Source: an uncultured Planococcus sp.
GTDB taxonomy: Bacteria; Bacillota; Bacilli; Bacillales_A; Planococcaceae
Direction: 5' to 3'
Assembly: GCA_947493585.1 (NCBI GenBank)
Contig: CANLRI010000001.1
Span: 930,001-994,000, forward strand
DNA length: 64,000 bases
Position 1 is the first letter of the stretch. The number at the start of each line of letters is the position of its first letter. The notes under the pieces were generated by a model. The model saw nothing but the letters and a program-made list of their open reading frames with translations, was not told the origin of the DNA and searched no databases. The translations under genes and the position numbers were made by a program. This document shows positions 9,836 to 18,185 of this stretch, in pieces.

Positions 9836-11539
9836 ATGCGGAAAGTTAAGGTGGGGTTCATTTCCCCGTACGAAGCGATGATGCCGCTGATAGATGAACT
9901 GGCGGTGGAGCAGGATGATTTACAGATTACGCGCGCTGTCGGGAACTTGGAGGCGGGCGTTGCGCTGGCTTTAGAAATGGAGCAGAACGGGGCGGACGTG
10001 TTGATTAGCCGCGGTGGCACAGCGAAGTTGATCAGGGAAGCGGTGTCGCTTCCGGTCGTGGAGATCCATATCTCGGGTTATGACTTGCTTCGGTCGATTA
10101 TGCTGGCGGAAGGGCATTCAAACGAACTGAAAGCGCTGATCGGATTTCCGAACATCACGATGGGCGCCGCCTCGATTGTCAGTTTGCTGGAGCTCAGGAT
10201 GGAAGTAGTGGAACTGTCTTCTGCCGCAGAAGTGGAGAGCGTCTTGAAGCATTTGAAAGAACGCGGCGTTAGGCAAGTGCTTGGGGATGTGGTCACCATT
10301 GACGCGGCCGCGAAGCTTGGATTAAACGGGTTATTGATTCAATCGGGACGCGAGACTTTGCTCGAAGCGTTTGAAGAGGCGCGGCGTTTGTTTTTGTATG
10401 CCGAGAAAAACCAACAGCAATTGCGCGCGCTCGAATTGCTGCTGGATGGATGGCATAAAGATGTTGTCATTCTGTCTGACGATGGGGAGCTATTATTCGA
10501 ACGCTACACTGCATTCCCTCGTCAGCCGATATCCAGCAAAGAGTTGCTCGAACTGCGAAAGCAATTATCATCGTCGCCTGCCTCATCTTTTGTGAAATTG
10601 TATGTCGATTCAGAAGCAGCTTTTTACGTAAAAGGAGAAGTGCTGGAAGATCGCAGCGGTTTGTTTACGGCATGGTCGTTTGAACAAGTGTCATTCAACA
10701 ATCAAAACGATGCGTTCACGATAGCGCAGCCTGCGCAATTGCCACTGATTGTGTCAGAAAGCCCCGGAATGAAGACGGTACGGCAGTTGGTTGAAAGTGA
10801 AGATGCTGCCAGACAGCCTGTACTGATCATTGGTGAGAAAAGCACTGGAAAACAAACGCTTGCCGAATACATCCACGTGTTCCAAAACAGGAGCGGCTTG
10901 CTTTTGACGGTGGACATGGACAAGTTTGAACAGTTGCCTGCGTTTCATGTACCTGAACAATCGACTATTGTCTTGTCTTATGGCAAATCAGCTGATCAGG
11001 AAACCATCAAGCAGACAGAAAAATGGCTTCGAGTGCTCGGACGAGATGACGTTCATTTCATCGCTTTGTTGCCGGCATATGATGAACACGTAGCCGATGC
11101 ACTTGGGAAAGCTATTCAAGTGCAAGCCCCGGCGCTGCGTGAACGCCAAGAGGATATTCCATTTTTGGTCAATCAATTTCTGACCGAATACCACCAACAA
11201 CTCGGCACCCAGCCGGTCCGTTTGCGGGAAGAGGCCATGGCGGTCTTAAGCAAGTACAACTGGCCAGGCAATCTGGAGGAAATGAAAAGCTATGTGAAAA
11301 AAATAGCGTTGGCGGAAAAATCATATGTCATTGAAAAACAGACAATCACGTCGCTTCCTTTTGAGCAGCCAAGCAGCGGCGACGAACCGCTGTTTTACTT
11401 GGATCCTCGTCACAACCTGAAGGAAATCGAGCGCTATATTATCGAACAAGTACTAAAAGAAGAAAATTACAATCAAACACAGGCAGCCAAGCGATTGGGA
11501 ATCAACCGTGCCACTTTATGGCGCAAACTCAAAGATTGA
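9836..11539 (+). CDS. PrpR-N domain regulator with degenerate AAA domain and Fis-type HTH
   Basis: Residues about 1-170 match the PrpR N-terminal sensor domain (VGFISPYEAM, ADVLISRGGTAKLI, FPNITMGA). A central AAA-like part keeps a weak Walker A (GEKSTGKQT, about residue 333) and the late NWPGN motif (about 475). The stretch between them is only about 140 residues and lacks both a GAFTGA sigma-54 contact loop and a clear Walker B. The C terminus is a Fis/NtrC-type helix-turn-helix (NQTQAAKRLGINRATLWRKLKD region). Known PrpR-type proteins activate sigma-54 promoters; this one has lost the contact loop, so it probably acts at a sigma-A promoter. It lies just upstream of a KdgT permease and tetronate enzymes and presumably controls them. 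The start has GGAGGT 7 nt upstream. Confidence 0.87.
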   Translation: MRKVKVGFISPYEAMMPLIDELAVEQDDLQITRAVGNLEAGVALALEMEQNGADVLISRGGTAKLIREAVSLPVVEIHISGYDLLRSIMLAEGHSNELKALIGFPNITMGAASIVSLLELRMEVVELSSAAEVESVLKHLKERGVRQVLGDVVTIDAAAKLGLNGLLIQSGRETLLEAFEEARRLFLYAEKNQQQLRALELLLDGWHKDVVILSDDGELLFERYTAFPRQPISSKELLELRKQLSSSPASSFVKLYVDSEAAFYVKGEVLEDRSGLFTAWSFEQVSFNNQNDAFTIAQPAQLPLIVSESPGMKTVRQLVESEDAARQPVLIIGEKSTGKQTLAEYIHVFQNRSGLLLTVDMDKFEQLPAFHVPEQSTIVLSYGKSADQETIKQTEKWLRVLGRDDVHFIALLPAYDEHVADALGKAIQVQAPALRERQEDIPFLVNQFLTEYHQQLGTQPVRLREEAMAVLSKYNWPGNLEEMKSYVKKIALAEKSYVIEKQTITSLPFEQPSSGDEPLFYLDPRHNLKEIERYIIEQVLKEENYNQTQAAKRLGINRATLWRKLKD

Positions 11540-11557
11540 GTTTGCGTTATTTTTTTG
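11522..11557 (+). terminator. Terminator overlapping the regulator's stop codon
   Basis: CGCAAACTCAA pairs with TTGAGTTTGCG around a 3-nt loop, followed by TTATTTTTTT. The stem includes the last codons of the regulator gene, separating it from the permease operon. Confidence 0.85.
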
Positions 11558-11563
11558 TAGCAA

Positions 11564-11647
11564 GGTGTTGCAAATTTAAACTACTTTACGATTTCGGACA
11601 TTTATTTTATATATGGTGTTGCAAAATTAATTAATTCTTTCTATAGT
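11564..11647 (+). promoter_or_regulatory. Candidate operator direct repeats and promoter of the kdgT operon
   Basis: The 11-mer GGTGTTGCAAA occurs at 11564-11574 and 11615-11625, 51 bp apart (about five helical turns). The second copy overlaps a possible -35 (TTGCAA, 11619-11624), with TATAGT at 11642-11647 after a 17-bp gap. This fits binding by the upstream PrpR-like regulator, which is inferred from position only. Confidence 0.5.
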
Positions 11648-11712
11648 GAATTATGAAAACGTTTTCTTGTTACAATTTTCAATCTTTTAAAATAGAGAAA
11701 AGAGGGATTAAC

Positions 11713-12705
11713 ATGAAGATTAAAGCGACTTTGGACCGGATTCCCGGTGGCATGATGGTTGTGCCATTGCTTACAGCAGCGGTCATCAATACCGTAGCAC
11801 CGGATCTATTGAGGATTGGCGGATTCACGCAAGCGTTGTTTGTAGATAGTGCGAGCGCCTTGATTGCATTGTTCTTGTTATGCACAGGCGCACAAATCAA
11901 TTTAAGAAATGTCGGCGTGTCACTTGGAAAAGGCGCGACTTTGCTCGCGACAAAATGGGTAGTCGGTGCGCTGTTTGGATTGATTGCGTACATGTTTGCA
12001 GGAGATAATGGCTTATGGCTCGGATTGGCGCCAATCGCAATCATTGCGGCGATGACCAATAGCAACGGCGGTCTGTTTGTGGCACTGGTCGGCCAATACG
12101 GAAACAAAGAAGACCGTGCTGCCTATTCGCTATTGGCCTTGAACGACGGGCCGTTCTTGACGATGGTAGCGCTAAGTATTTTCGGTGCGATGGGCTTTGT
12201 GGAAGGCTTGTTTTCCCCTGTGGCGTTCATCGCCGTATTGTTGCCGATTATCATCGGGATGATTTTGGGGAACTTGGATGAAGACATGCGCACTTTCTTG
12301 GATAAAGGCAGCTTGATGCTGATTCCATTCTTTGCATTCGCGCTAGGGATGGGCATCGACTTTAATGCCATCGTACAAGGCGGCCTTGGCGGCATCGTGC
12401 TTGGTCTCTTAACGGTATTTGTAACGGGTACGGCAGGATACATCGTCTTCAAAGCCTTGAAATGGAATCCGATTGTCGGGGCAGCGGAAGGTTCGACGGC
12501 GGGTAACGCAGTCGCAACACCTGCCGCTATTGCAGCAGCAAGTGCAAGTTTTGCGTCTGTTGTCGATATTGCAACGGTTCAAGTAGCCGCATCGACCGTC
12601 ACCACGGCGATCTTGCTGCCGCTATACATCGGCTTTTTAGTGAAACGATTGGAACGCAAAGGATTTATTTTCGAAAATGGAGAGATGCTACAAAAGGGCA
12701 AATAA
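11713..12705 (+). CDS. kdgT: 2-keto-3-deoxygluconate permease family transporter
   Basis: About 330 residues with roughly ten hydrophobic segments. Family features are the N terminus MKIKATLDRIPGGMM, ALFLLCTGAQINLR, the AAMTNSNGGLF segment, and GSTAGNAVATPAAIAAA near the end. KdgT proteins are proton-coupled importers of sugar acids. The ATG at 11713 is preferred to the upstream in-frame ATG at 11653 because AGAGGG precedes it and the family N terminus begins there. It is the first gene of a three-gene operon with a DUF1537 kinase and a PdxA-like enzyme, so the substrate is more likely a four-carbon sugar acid (D-threonate or D-erythronate) than ketodeoxygluconate. Confidence 0.92.
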   Translation: MKIKATLDRIPGGMMVVPLLTAAVINTVAPDLLRIGGFTQALFVDSASALIALFLLCTGAQINLRNVGVSLGKGATLLATKWVVGALFGLIAYMFAGDNGLWLGLAPIAIIAAMTNSNGGLFVALVGQYGNKEDRAAYSLLALNDGPFLTMVALSIFGAMGFVEGLFSPVAFIAVLLPIIIGMILGNLDEDMRTFLDKGSLMLIPFFAFALGMGIDFNAIVQGGLGGIVLGLLTVFVTGTAGYIVFKALKWNPIVGAAEGSTAGNAVATPAAIAAASASFASVVDIATVQVAASTVTTAILLPLYIGFLVKRLERKGFIFENGEMLQKGK

Positions 12706-12718
12706 GGAGTGGACAATT

Positions 12719-14002
12719 ATGGCTGGGAAAATTGGAATAATTGCGGACGATTTTACAGGGGCAAACGACAGCGGTGTCAGGCTGGCGCAAAAAGGGCTGC
12801 GGTCCAAAGTGATGCTCACCCCGCCGGCTCACCCCGCTGCCGAAGAGCCAGAAATTGATGTGTGGATTGCAGATACGAACAGCCGTTCGATTTCATCAGA
12901 TCAAGCATATGAAAATGTATGCTTAGAAATAAACAACTTGAAACAGCGCGGCGTCACGACCTTCTACAAAAAAATCGATTCGACGCTTCGCGGCAACATC
13001 GCAACGGAATTAAAGGCGCTGCAAAAGGAAGCAGAGCTGGATGTGCTATTGATTGCACCGGCATTTCCGAGCATGGGACGCACAGTGGAAGACGGCCATT
13101 TGTATGTATACGGCCAGCCGGTCACGGAGACCGAATTCGCCCGCGACCCGAAAACACCTGTTTTGCACGATTACATTCCAGACTTGCTTGAAACAGAAGG
13201 AGTCAAGACCGATGTTCTCGATCAAGTTCGGCTTCGTCAAGCTGCGCCGGAACAGTGGATTGCACAACAAGTCCAACACGGCGTCAAATGGATCGTCTGT
13301 GATACTTTGGTAGAGGAGGATCTAGCTATCCTTGCTTCACTTGAATCTAAACTGGACTTATCCATCGGTTTTGCAGGATCTGCCGGACTGATCAATCACT
13401 TGTATACTTCAGCAGTCAGTAGCGAACAGCTTGTGGAACAGAAGGAAAAAGTGCTTGTGGTGAGCGGGAGTTTATCGAAAAACACACGGAGCCAAGTGAG
13501 CAAATTAAGCGAACGGCCATCAACGTGTATGATTGAAATTGATCCACTTGCTTTGCTGGACAATCCATCAGGTGTAAAACAGTCGATTTCAAAGCTGGAC
13601 GAAGCATCGGATTGGGACAGTGCGGTGATTTTCGTCGGGGCATCTGAACACAATCGTGATAAAGTGAAAGCCTGGGCGGACCAACATGGCGAGACGGCCG
13701 AAACAGCCTCCACTGTCATTGCGCAAGGTCTAGGTAGTTTGGTCAATGCAGCAATGGAGAGATATCCGTTCGATGCAGTCGTTATGACGGGCGGCGATAC
13801 CGCAAAAGCGATCTGCAACCGGCTTGGCATTGCGGATATGGAATTGAAATTTGAAGTCGAGGCAGGATTGCCGCTCGGCTTGGCCAAATGGCGGGACAAG
13901 GAAATTTCCGTCATCACCAAAGCGGGCGGATTCGGCAATGAAGATTCACTGGTCCATGTAGTGGATTATTTGAAAGGGGCAAAAACTTATGACCGTAACT
14001 AA
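12719..14002 (+). CDS. dtnK: Four-carbon acid sugar kinase (DUF1537), D-threonate/D-erythronate kinase type
   Basis: A DUF1537-family protein of about 427 residues with the N-terminal IIADDFTGANDSG motif, KKIDSTLRGN, and the C-terminal nucleotide-binding TGGDTAKAI and KAGGFGNEDSL motifs. Family members phosphorylate C4 sugar acids. With an adjacent PdxA2 this matches the described D-threonate route, in which DtnK makes the 4-phosphate and PdxA2 oxidises and decarboxylates it to dihydroxyacetone phosphate. The ATG at 12719 follows AAGGAG 9 nt upstream. The gene overlaps pdxA by 14 nt. Whether threonate or erythronate is preferred cannot be read from the sequence. Confidence 0.88.
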   Translation: MAGKIGIIADDFTGANDSGVRLAQKGLRSKVMLTPPAHPAAEEPEIDVWIADTNSRSISSDQAYENVCLEINNLKQRGVTTFYKKIDSTLRGNIATELKALQKEAELDVLLIAPAFPSMGRTVEDGHLYVYGQPVTETEFARDPKTPVLHDYIPDLLETEGVKTDVLDQVRLRQAAPEQWIAQQVQHGVKWIVCDTLVEEDLAILASLESKLDLSIGFAGSAGLINHLYTSAVSSEQLVEQKEKVLVVSGSLSKNTRSQVSKLSERPSTCMIEIDPLALLDNPSGVKQSISKLDEASDWDSAVIFVGASEHNRDKVKAWADQHGETAETASTVIAQGLGSLVNAAMERYPFDAVVMTGGDTAKAICNRLGIADMELKFEVEAGLPLGLAKWRDKEISVITKAGGFGNEDSLVHVVDYLKGAKTYDRN

Positions 14003-14987
14003 ACCAATAATAGGCATCACGATGGGCGATGCCGCGGGCGTCGGCCCGGAAATCATTTTGAAAAGTTTTGATCATGACGTCGTTCACGAAACGAGCCGTT
14101 CGTTTGTCATCGGCGATGCCAGCATTTTAGAGCGGGCGAAACAATATACTGGCAGCACAAAAACCATTCACCGAATCACATCTCCGTCAGAAGCCACATT
14201 CGAACGCGAAAGCATCGACTGTCTGGACTTGGATCTGTTAACAGCAGATCTGCCGCTTGGTGAAGTCTCCCCACAAGCGGGCGATGCGGCGTTTCAATAT
14301 TTGGCAAAAGCCATCGAACTGGCGAATGCAGGAGAAATCGACGCGATTTGTACAGCGCCGCTCAATAAGGAAGCTTTGCAAAAAGGCGGGCATATGTATC
14401 CTGGACATACAGAAATCTTAGCTGACTTGACTGGCACCAAGGATTATTCCATGATGCTGTCAGCGCCAAATTTAAAGGTCATTCATGTCACCACCCACGT
14501 CGGCATTGTGGATGCCATTAACATGATCACGCCGCAACGCGTATTGCACGTCATCCACTTAGCGAATGACACCTTGAAAAAAGCGGGAATCGATAACCCG
14601 AAAATCGCGGTCTGCGGCATCAATCCGCATGCCGGCGAAAACGGCTTGTTCGGCTACGGCGAAGAAGAAGAGAAAGTCATACCAGCTGTCCAGCAAGCGC
14701 AACAACAAGGAATCGACGTCCAAGGGCCGCTGCCGGCAGATACCTTATTTTTCCGAACGGTACGCGGCGATTTCGATATCGTGGTCGCCATGTATCATGA
14801 TCAAGGGCATGCACCGGTGAAAGTGCTAGGACTTGAAGCGGGCGTGAACATCACGGTCGGATTGCCGATCATCCGGACGAGCGTGGATCACGGAACGGCG
14901 TTCGATATCGCAGGAACGGGAATCGCCGATGAAAACAGCTTGGTCGAAGCATTACGCCAAGCGGTGGAGTTAGCACCGAAGAAGTAG
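13989..14987 (+). CDS. pdxA2: PdxA2-like 4-phospho-D-threonate/erythronate dehydrogenase
   Basis: 332 residues, the normal length for the PdxA family. Motifs: GDAAGVGPEI at the start, TAPLNKEAL, PGHTEILA with a metal-ligand His, HVTTHVG, CGINPHAGE, and AMYHDQGHAP. PdxA itself acts in pyridoxal phosphate synthesis, but the coupling to a DUF1537 kinase and a sugar-acid permease marks this as the catabolic PdxA2 type. That type forms dihydroxyacetone phosphate, CO2 and NADH from the 4-phosphate of a tetronate. It is the last gene of the operon, and a REP doublet begins 11 bp after the stop. Confidence 0.9.
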   Translation: MTVTKPIIGITMGDAAGVGPEIILKSFDHDVVHETSRSFVIGDASILERAKQYTGSTKTIHRITSPSEATFERESIDCLDLDLLTADLPLGEVSPQAGDAAFQYLAKAIELANAGEIDAICTAPLNKEALQKGGHMYPGHTEILADLTGTKDYSMMLSAPNLKVIHVTTHVGIVDAINMITPQRVLHVIHLANDTLKKAGIDNPKIAVCGINPHAGENGLFGYGEEEEKVIPAVQQAQQQGIDVQGPLPADTLFFRTVRGDFDIVVAMYHDQGHAPVKVLGLEAGVNITVGLPIIRTSVDHGTAFDIAGTGIADENSLVEALRQAVELAPKK

Positions 14988-14997
14988 TGGGGGGAGT

Positions 14998-15093
14998 GTC
15001 CCTGTGCACGGAAAGATTCTGACAACAGAAATGCTGTCGGATGGGGATTTGTTGAGGTTTTGGATCGTTTTTGTCCCTGTGCACGGCACAATT
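14998..15093 (+). repeat. REP doublet 2 (75-bp period), near copy of doublet 1
   Basis: Motifs start at 14998 and 15073. The 96-bp unit matches the one at 9550-9645 closely, including the unusual GGAAAGATT arm and the GGATGGGGATTTGTTGAG spacer. The two units bracket the tetronate cluster as direct repeats. Confidence 0.85.
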
Positions 15094-15159
15094 CTTTGCA
15101 TACTTCACAATTACAAGAAGGGTTTTCCATACTAAAAAGTTTTCTTGTTATATGAGTGA

Positions 15160-15208
15160 TAGAAAAAGGAAAAGAGCAGGAACAGTAGATTTACTGTTCC
15201 TGCTCTTT
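15160..15208 (-). terminator. Terminator of the nucleotidyltransferase pair
   Basis: A 17-bp perfect stem (15171-15187 with 15192-15208) has a 4-nt loop. On the minus strand it is followed by TTTCCTTTTT. It overlaps the stop codon of the minus-strand gene. Confidence 0.85.
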
Positions 15209-15769
15209 AATGGTATTGAAGAATATATGGGCTACTTCTTTTTCCTTGTTTCCACGTAGTTGTGAATATATATAGTCTTGATTCAGTTCGTTTACTTCAT
15301 ATAATTTTGTCATCCATTTTAATTGCTCTTTTTCTCGCCAATGAACCAAAGCTCTCAATCTGTCACAAAAGATATCTTCAGGGCTAATCATATGAACAAC
15401 ACAATTATCCTCTGTCAGAATATCCCTCACTTTATCATAACTGCCTTCGAGATAGTTATCAGGAATTTCAATAGAGACTTGTAAGTCTTTTAAGTAGCAG
15501 TCTTTTCCTTGTCGTTCAAAGCCAAGTTCAACGAGTGAATTCATAATTTCTTCGTGTGAAGTTGCTACGAAATTGATATCTACGGTAGCGTATTGACCAG
15601 TTGTATAATACTCGACGCTGAGGCCACCAACGACAATCATTTGAACGTTCGGGTGTTTGCTTTCGATAAATTCTGTGACAATGCCTGCCACTCGAATGTT
15701 CTTATCTACTAAAGGCAAGCCTTTCAAGTGAGCTAACCGCTCTTTATATTGTTCCGTTTTGGTTTCCAT
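15191..15769 (-). CDS. Nucleotidyltransferase-fold protein (DUF6036/AbiEii-like), possible toxin
   Basis: About 192 residues. The N-terminal part shows the minimal nucleotidyltransferase signature seen in AbiEii/DUF6036 proteins: VVGGLSVEYYTTG followed by ATVDINFV. The usual D-x-D metal pair reads D-I-N, so one acidic ligand may be changed. Later SPEDIFCDRLRALVHW resembles the helical DRL segment of these families, where Lys/Arg-rich helices follow the fold. The upstream small gene overlaps it, which is typical of two-gene toxin-antitoxin operons. The ATG at 15769 is used; an in-frame TTG at 15781 is equally possible because neither has a strong ribosome binding site. The role in defence or as a toxin is an inference. 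Confidence 0.7.
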   Translation of the reverse strand: METKTEQYKERLAHLKGLPLVDKNIRVAGIVTEFIESKHPNVQMIVVGGLSVEYYTTGQYATVDINFVATSHEEIMNSLVELGFERQGKDCYLKDLQVSIEIPDNYLEGSYDKVRDILTEDNCVVHMISPEDIFCDRLRALVHWREKEQLKWMTKLYEVNELNQDYIYSQLRGNKEKEVAHIFFNTIKEQEQ

Positions 15770-15965
15770 ACTCTTTTTCAAACATCAGAAGGATTTTTGT
15801 CTCATCTTCAGAACGTGGACGATGTCTGCCCGGTTTTAAATCAGGAATCACTTCTGCTGTTCTTTCTTCTAAAGTTTTCAAAAAGTTATCAGACAATTTG
15901 GACGAGGAATTCTGACGTTCCTTTATCGCGATATTAGCAACTTCCAGTTTACGTTTTAATTCCAT
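15744..15965 (-). CDS. Small charged protein, putative partner of the nucleotidyltransferase
   Basis: 73 residues, rich in Lys, Glu and Arg, with no membrane segment. The middle reads SDNFLKTLEERTAEVIPDLKPGRHRPRSEDE. The ATG at 15965 has AAGGTG 7 nt upstream; the frame extends to a TTG at 15971. It overlaps the downstream gene by 26-38 nt depending on that gene's start. I do not recognise the family. Position, size and overlap suit an antitoxin or a regulatory partner of the nucleotidyltransferase. Confidence 0.6.
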   Translation of the reverse strand: MELKRKLEVANIAIKERQNSSSKLSDNFLKTLEERTAEVIPDLKPGRHRPRSEDETKILLMFEKEYGNQNGTI

Positions 15966-16387
15966 AGTCAATCACCTTTTTCTTATATAATAGCATATCT
16001 TTATTGTTCTCGATGTAAATTTTGTTTGGTTAGTGTATCTGAGCGTGAGGGGAGTGAAGTAGGTATATGGGACAAGAATATAAGTTTTTACTGCATTTTA
16101 GATGGTATGCGTCGATTGTTAAATAGTCTGCTGATAAGCTGAATTTTTTTAATTAAATCGAAAAATTCGAACCGATTCGCAGCCGATGAAATATGCTTAT
16201 TTTTATCGAAAATCAAGTGAATAATAGCAAAATTAAACCGTCATAATTCAAAATCTATATTTGATTTTAATTCAAATTAACAAGTTATAAATTCTCAAAA
16301 AATAGGAAAATAATTGTATACAAGTGATACTAATAAACTATATAATAATAAAAGTTAGAATAGAGTGACAAATTAATTCCGCTTTAG

Positions 16388-16567
16388 TGGCCTGAAGAAT
16401 TCCAGCAAAATCCGCTGGAGATCAACGGCCGCGAGAGCCCGCTTGGATGGATAGAGTGTCAGATGTGTTTTGCTGATGGGGATTTATCTAAAATGTGGAA
16501 GAAGATGATATGCCGCGATACTGAATTGTTGCATATTGTTGAATCGGATAGCTGTTCTCGAAACTGA
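16388..16567 (+). other. Open stretch without a start, possible gene remnant
   Basis: A 59-codon frame between stops begins WPEEFQQNPLEINGRESPLG and has no usable start codon or ribosome binding site. The sequence looks protein-like, while the surrounding 15966-16630 is AT-rich and otherwise empty. It may be a decayed gene end. I cannot assign a family. Confidence 0.25.
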
Positions 16568-16630
16568 CGATAAACTTAATTTTGGGAGGTGTGCTGTGTT
16601 CGCGCTTAGGGGGAAGAAGACAAAAAGAAA

Positions 16631-16716
16631 CCTCCGGATGTAATGGTCTTGGGAGACAGACATCCGGAGGCACTCAGTTGGAGTGTACCAACTATTAGTT
16701 AGTATACTCCTTTTTG
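16631..16716 (+). promoter_or_regulatory. Two hairpins in the comK leader
   Basis: A perfect 11-bp stem (CCTCCGGATGT at 16631-16641 with ACATCCGGAGG at 16660-16670) is followed by a second hairpin. GGAGTGTAC at 16680 pairs with GTATACTCC ending at 16710, and a TTTTT run follows. The second looks like a terminator 40 bp before comK, so it could attenuate comK or end an upstream transcript. Confidence 0.45.
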
Positions 16717-16757
16717 GTTGAAGAGATAAGTAAAAAACACTCAAAGGAGATATGAAA

Positions 16758-17339
16758 ATGAGGAAGCGCAAGAATTTCAAGTTGGAAATGAATGTGGAAA
16801 AAGAAATCGGGCAAGAGACCGTATTGATTTTGCCGGACTATGACGAAAATGGTTGCTTGAATTCAGTGATTTACCATACGGATGGCATGATCAAAGTTGC
16901 ATCGAAGCCTTTCGATTTGATCGATACGAATTTGCGTTTCCGCGGCTCGAGCATGCGCGGCGCGGTGGAAGGATCGGCGGCGATTCTTGGGAAACTCAAT
17001 AAGAACCCGATTGTCATCGACCGCGATAAAGGAATCATCCTATTGCCGAGCAAATCGGCGCAATTGGATGGCTGCGTCTGGCTGTCCTTGCAGCACATTA
17101 CGGAATGCATCAGCATCGATAGCTGCACGACGAAAGTCAATTTAAGCAATGGCAGTTCGATCATTCTCGATGGCAGCAAAGAGTCGATCAAGCGCCGCAT
17201 GGAAAAAGCGTATGAGCTGCAGTTTAAGGTGGAAGCGCAGAAGCGGTATCTCGCAAGTGGCCGGAGCGTGCCGGAGTCGACGTATCATTTGGTGAAGCAG
17301 GCGGGGCATGTGAATTACGAGCATCGGGCGGGGGAATAG
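16758..17339 (+). CDS. comK: ComK-family competence transcription factor
   Basis: A 193-residue protein whose central region follows B. subtilis ComK closely in pattern: NVIYHTDG-like start, KPFDLIDTNLRFRGSSMRGAVEG, IVIDRDKGIILLPS, and WLSLQHI followed by LSNGSSIIL. ComK is the minor-groove DNA-binding master activator of the DNA-uptake genes. The ATG at 16758 is preferred over 16752 because AAAGGAG lies 7 nt upstream of it. No dedicated regulator (ComS, MecA) is adjacent. The gene stands alone after a long AT-rich leader and before a REP doublet. Confidence 0.88.
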   Translation: MRKRKNFKLEMNVEKEIGQETVLILPDYDENGCLNSVIYHTDGMIKVASKPFDLIDTNLRFRGSSMRGAVEGSAAILGKLNKNPIVIDRDKGIILLPSKSAQLDGCVWLSLQHITECISIDSCTTKVNLSNGSSIILDGSKESIKRRMEKAYELQFKVEAQKRYLASGRSVPESTYHLVKQAGHVNYEHRAGE

Positions 17340-17385
17340 ATTAGAGGGAGAGTCGGCGGTTTGCCTGCTCTCCTTTTGTGTTTGT

Positions 17386-17471
17386 GTCCCTGTGCATCAC
17401 ACAATTCGGGAGGGGAGAAGATTGATCCGACGGGATTCGGTATGGTTTGCGTCCCTGTGCACGACACAATT
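17386..17471 (+). repeat. REP doublet 3
   Basis: Motifs start at 17386 (CATCACACAATT end) and 17451 (CACGACACAATT end), 65 bp apart. The doublet is 47 bp after the comK stop. Its spacer core ACGGGATTCGGTATGGTTTG is repeated in doublet 4, reflecting the tandem duplication of the region. Confidence 0.9.
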
Positions 17472-17517
17472 TATTGCGGTAGAATAGAGAAAACATAAAT
17501 GAAGGGAAGTCATATAT

Positions 17518-18135
17518 ATGGACAGCATCATTTTTGATTTGGACGGAACATTATGGGATTCGCTGGATACCGTTTTGGAGGCATGGAACGAAGCTCTAGA
17601 GGAAAGTGGCGCGGAGACCACCTTGACGAAAGAGGATGTGCGCGGCGTCATGGGGCTGCAGGCGCATGAAATCAGGGAGAAGCTGTTTCCTCATTTATCG
17701 GACGAACAGCACCGGAAATTTGAAGAACTGTCGTCGGAGCTGGAAAGTGCGTATGTGAGAAAACAAGGCGGGCAGTTGTTCAATGATGTGGAGCATGTGC
17801 TCGAACAGCTCTCACGGAAATACAATTTATACATCGTCAGTAATTGCCAGGACGGCTATATCGAAAGCTTTTATGCGTATCATGAACTGGACGAGCATTT
17901 CGTCGATTTTGAGAACCCAGGGAGAACGGGTTTATCAAAAGGCGAGAACATCCAATTGGTCATGGAGCGAAACAATGTGGAGCGCGCGGTGTATGTGGGC
18001 GATACGAAAGGCGACCACAAAGCGGCAAAAGAGGCCGGTCTCCCGTTCGTCTATGCGGCGTATGGGTTCGGCGAAGTGGACGAGTTTGATTACGTGATCG
18101 ATGAGTTTAAGGAATTATTGAAGTTGTTTGGGTAA
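17518..18135 (+). CDS. HAD-family phosphatase, tandem copy 1
   Basis: 205 residues with the HAD signatures: IIFDLDGTLWDS (nucleophile and acid Asp), VSNCQ (motif II Ser region), a lysine in GLSKGENIQ, and YVGDTKGDHKAAK (motif IV acidic pair). A helical cap lies between motif I and II, as in phosphoglycolate-phosphatase-like (subfamily IA) enzymes. The substrate cannot be read from the sequence. It is about 80% similar by eye to the next gene, and the leader with the REP doublet is duplicated too. The ribosome binding site GAAGGGAAG lies upstream of the ATG. Confidence 0.88.
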   Translation: MDSIIFDLDGTLWDSLDTVLEAWNEALEESGAETTLTKEDVRGVMGLQAHEIREKLFPHLSDEQHRKFEELSSELESAYVRKQGGQLFNDVEHVLEQLSRKYNLYIVSNCQDGYIESFYAYHELDEHFVDFENPGRTGLSKGENIQLVMERNNVERAVYVGDTKGDHKAAKEAGLPFVYAAYGFGEVDEFDYVIDEFKELLKLFG

Positions 18136-18141
18136 CAGAAG

Positions 18142-18180
18142 CCGGAATTCTCGTGAGGGCGAGAGTTCCGGTTTTTTTTG
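18142..18180 (+). terminator. Terminator after HAD copy 1
   Basis: CCGGAATTCTCG pairs with GAGAGTTCCGG (one bulge) around TGAGGGC, followed by eight Ts. Confidence 0.8.
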
Positions 18181-18185
18181 TGTGT

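Noticed and set aside
16376..16460. tRNA or small structured RNA upstream of comK
   Set aside because: Some short complementary segments are present, but no cloverleaf, anticodon arm or CCA-type end can be drawn.
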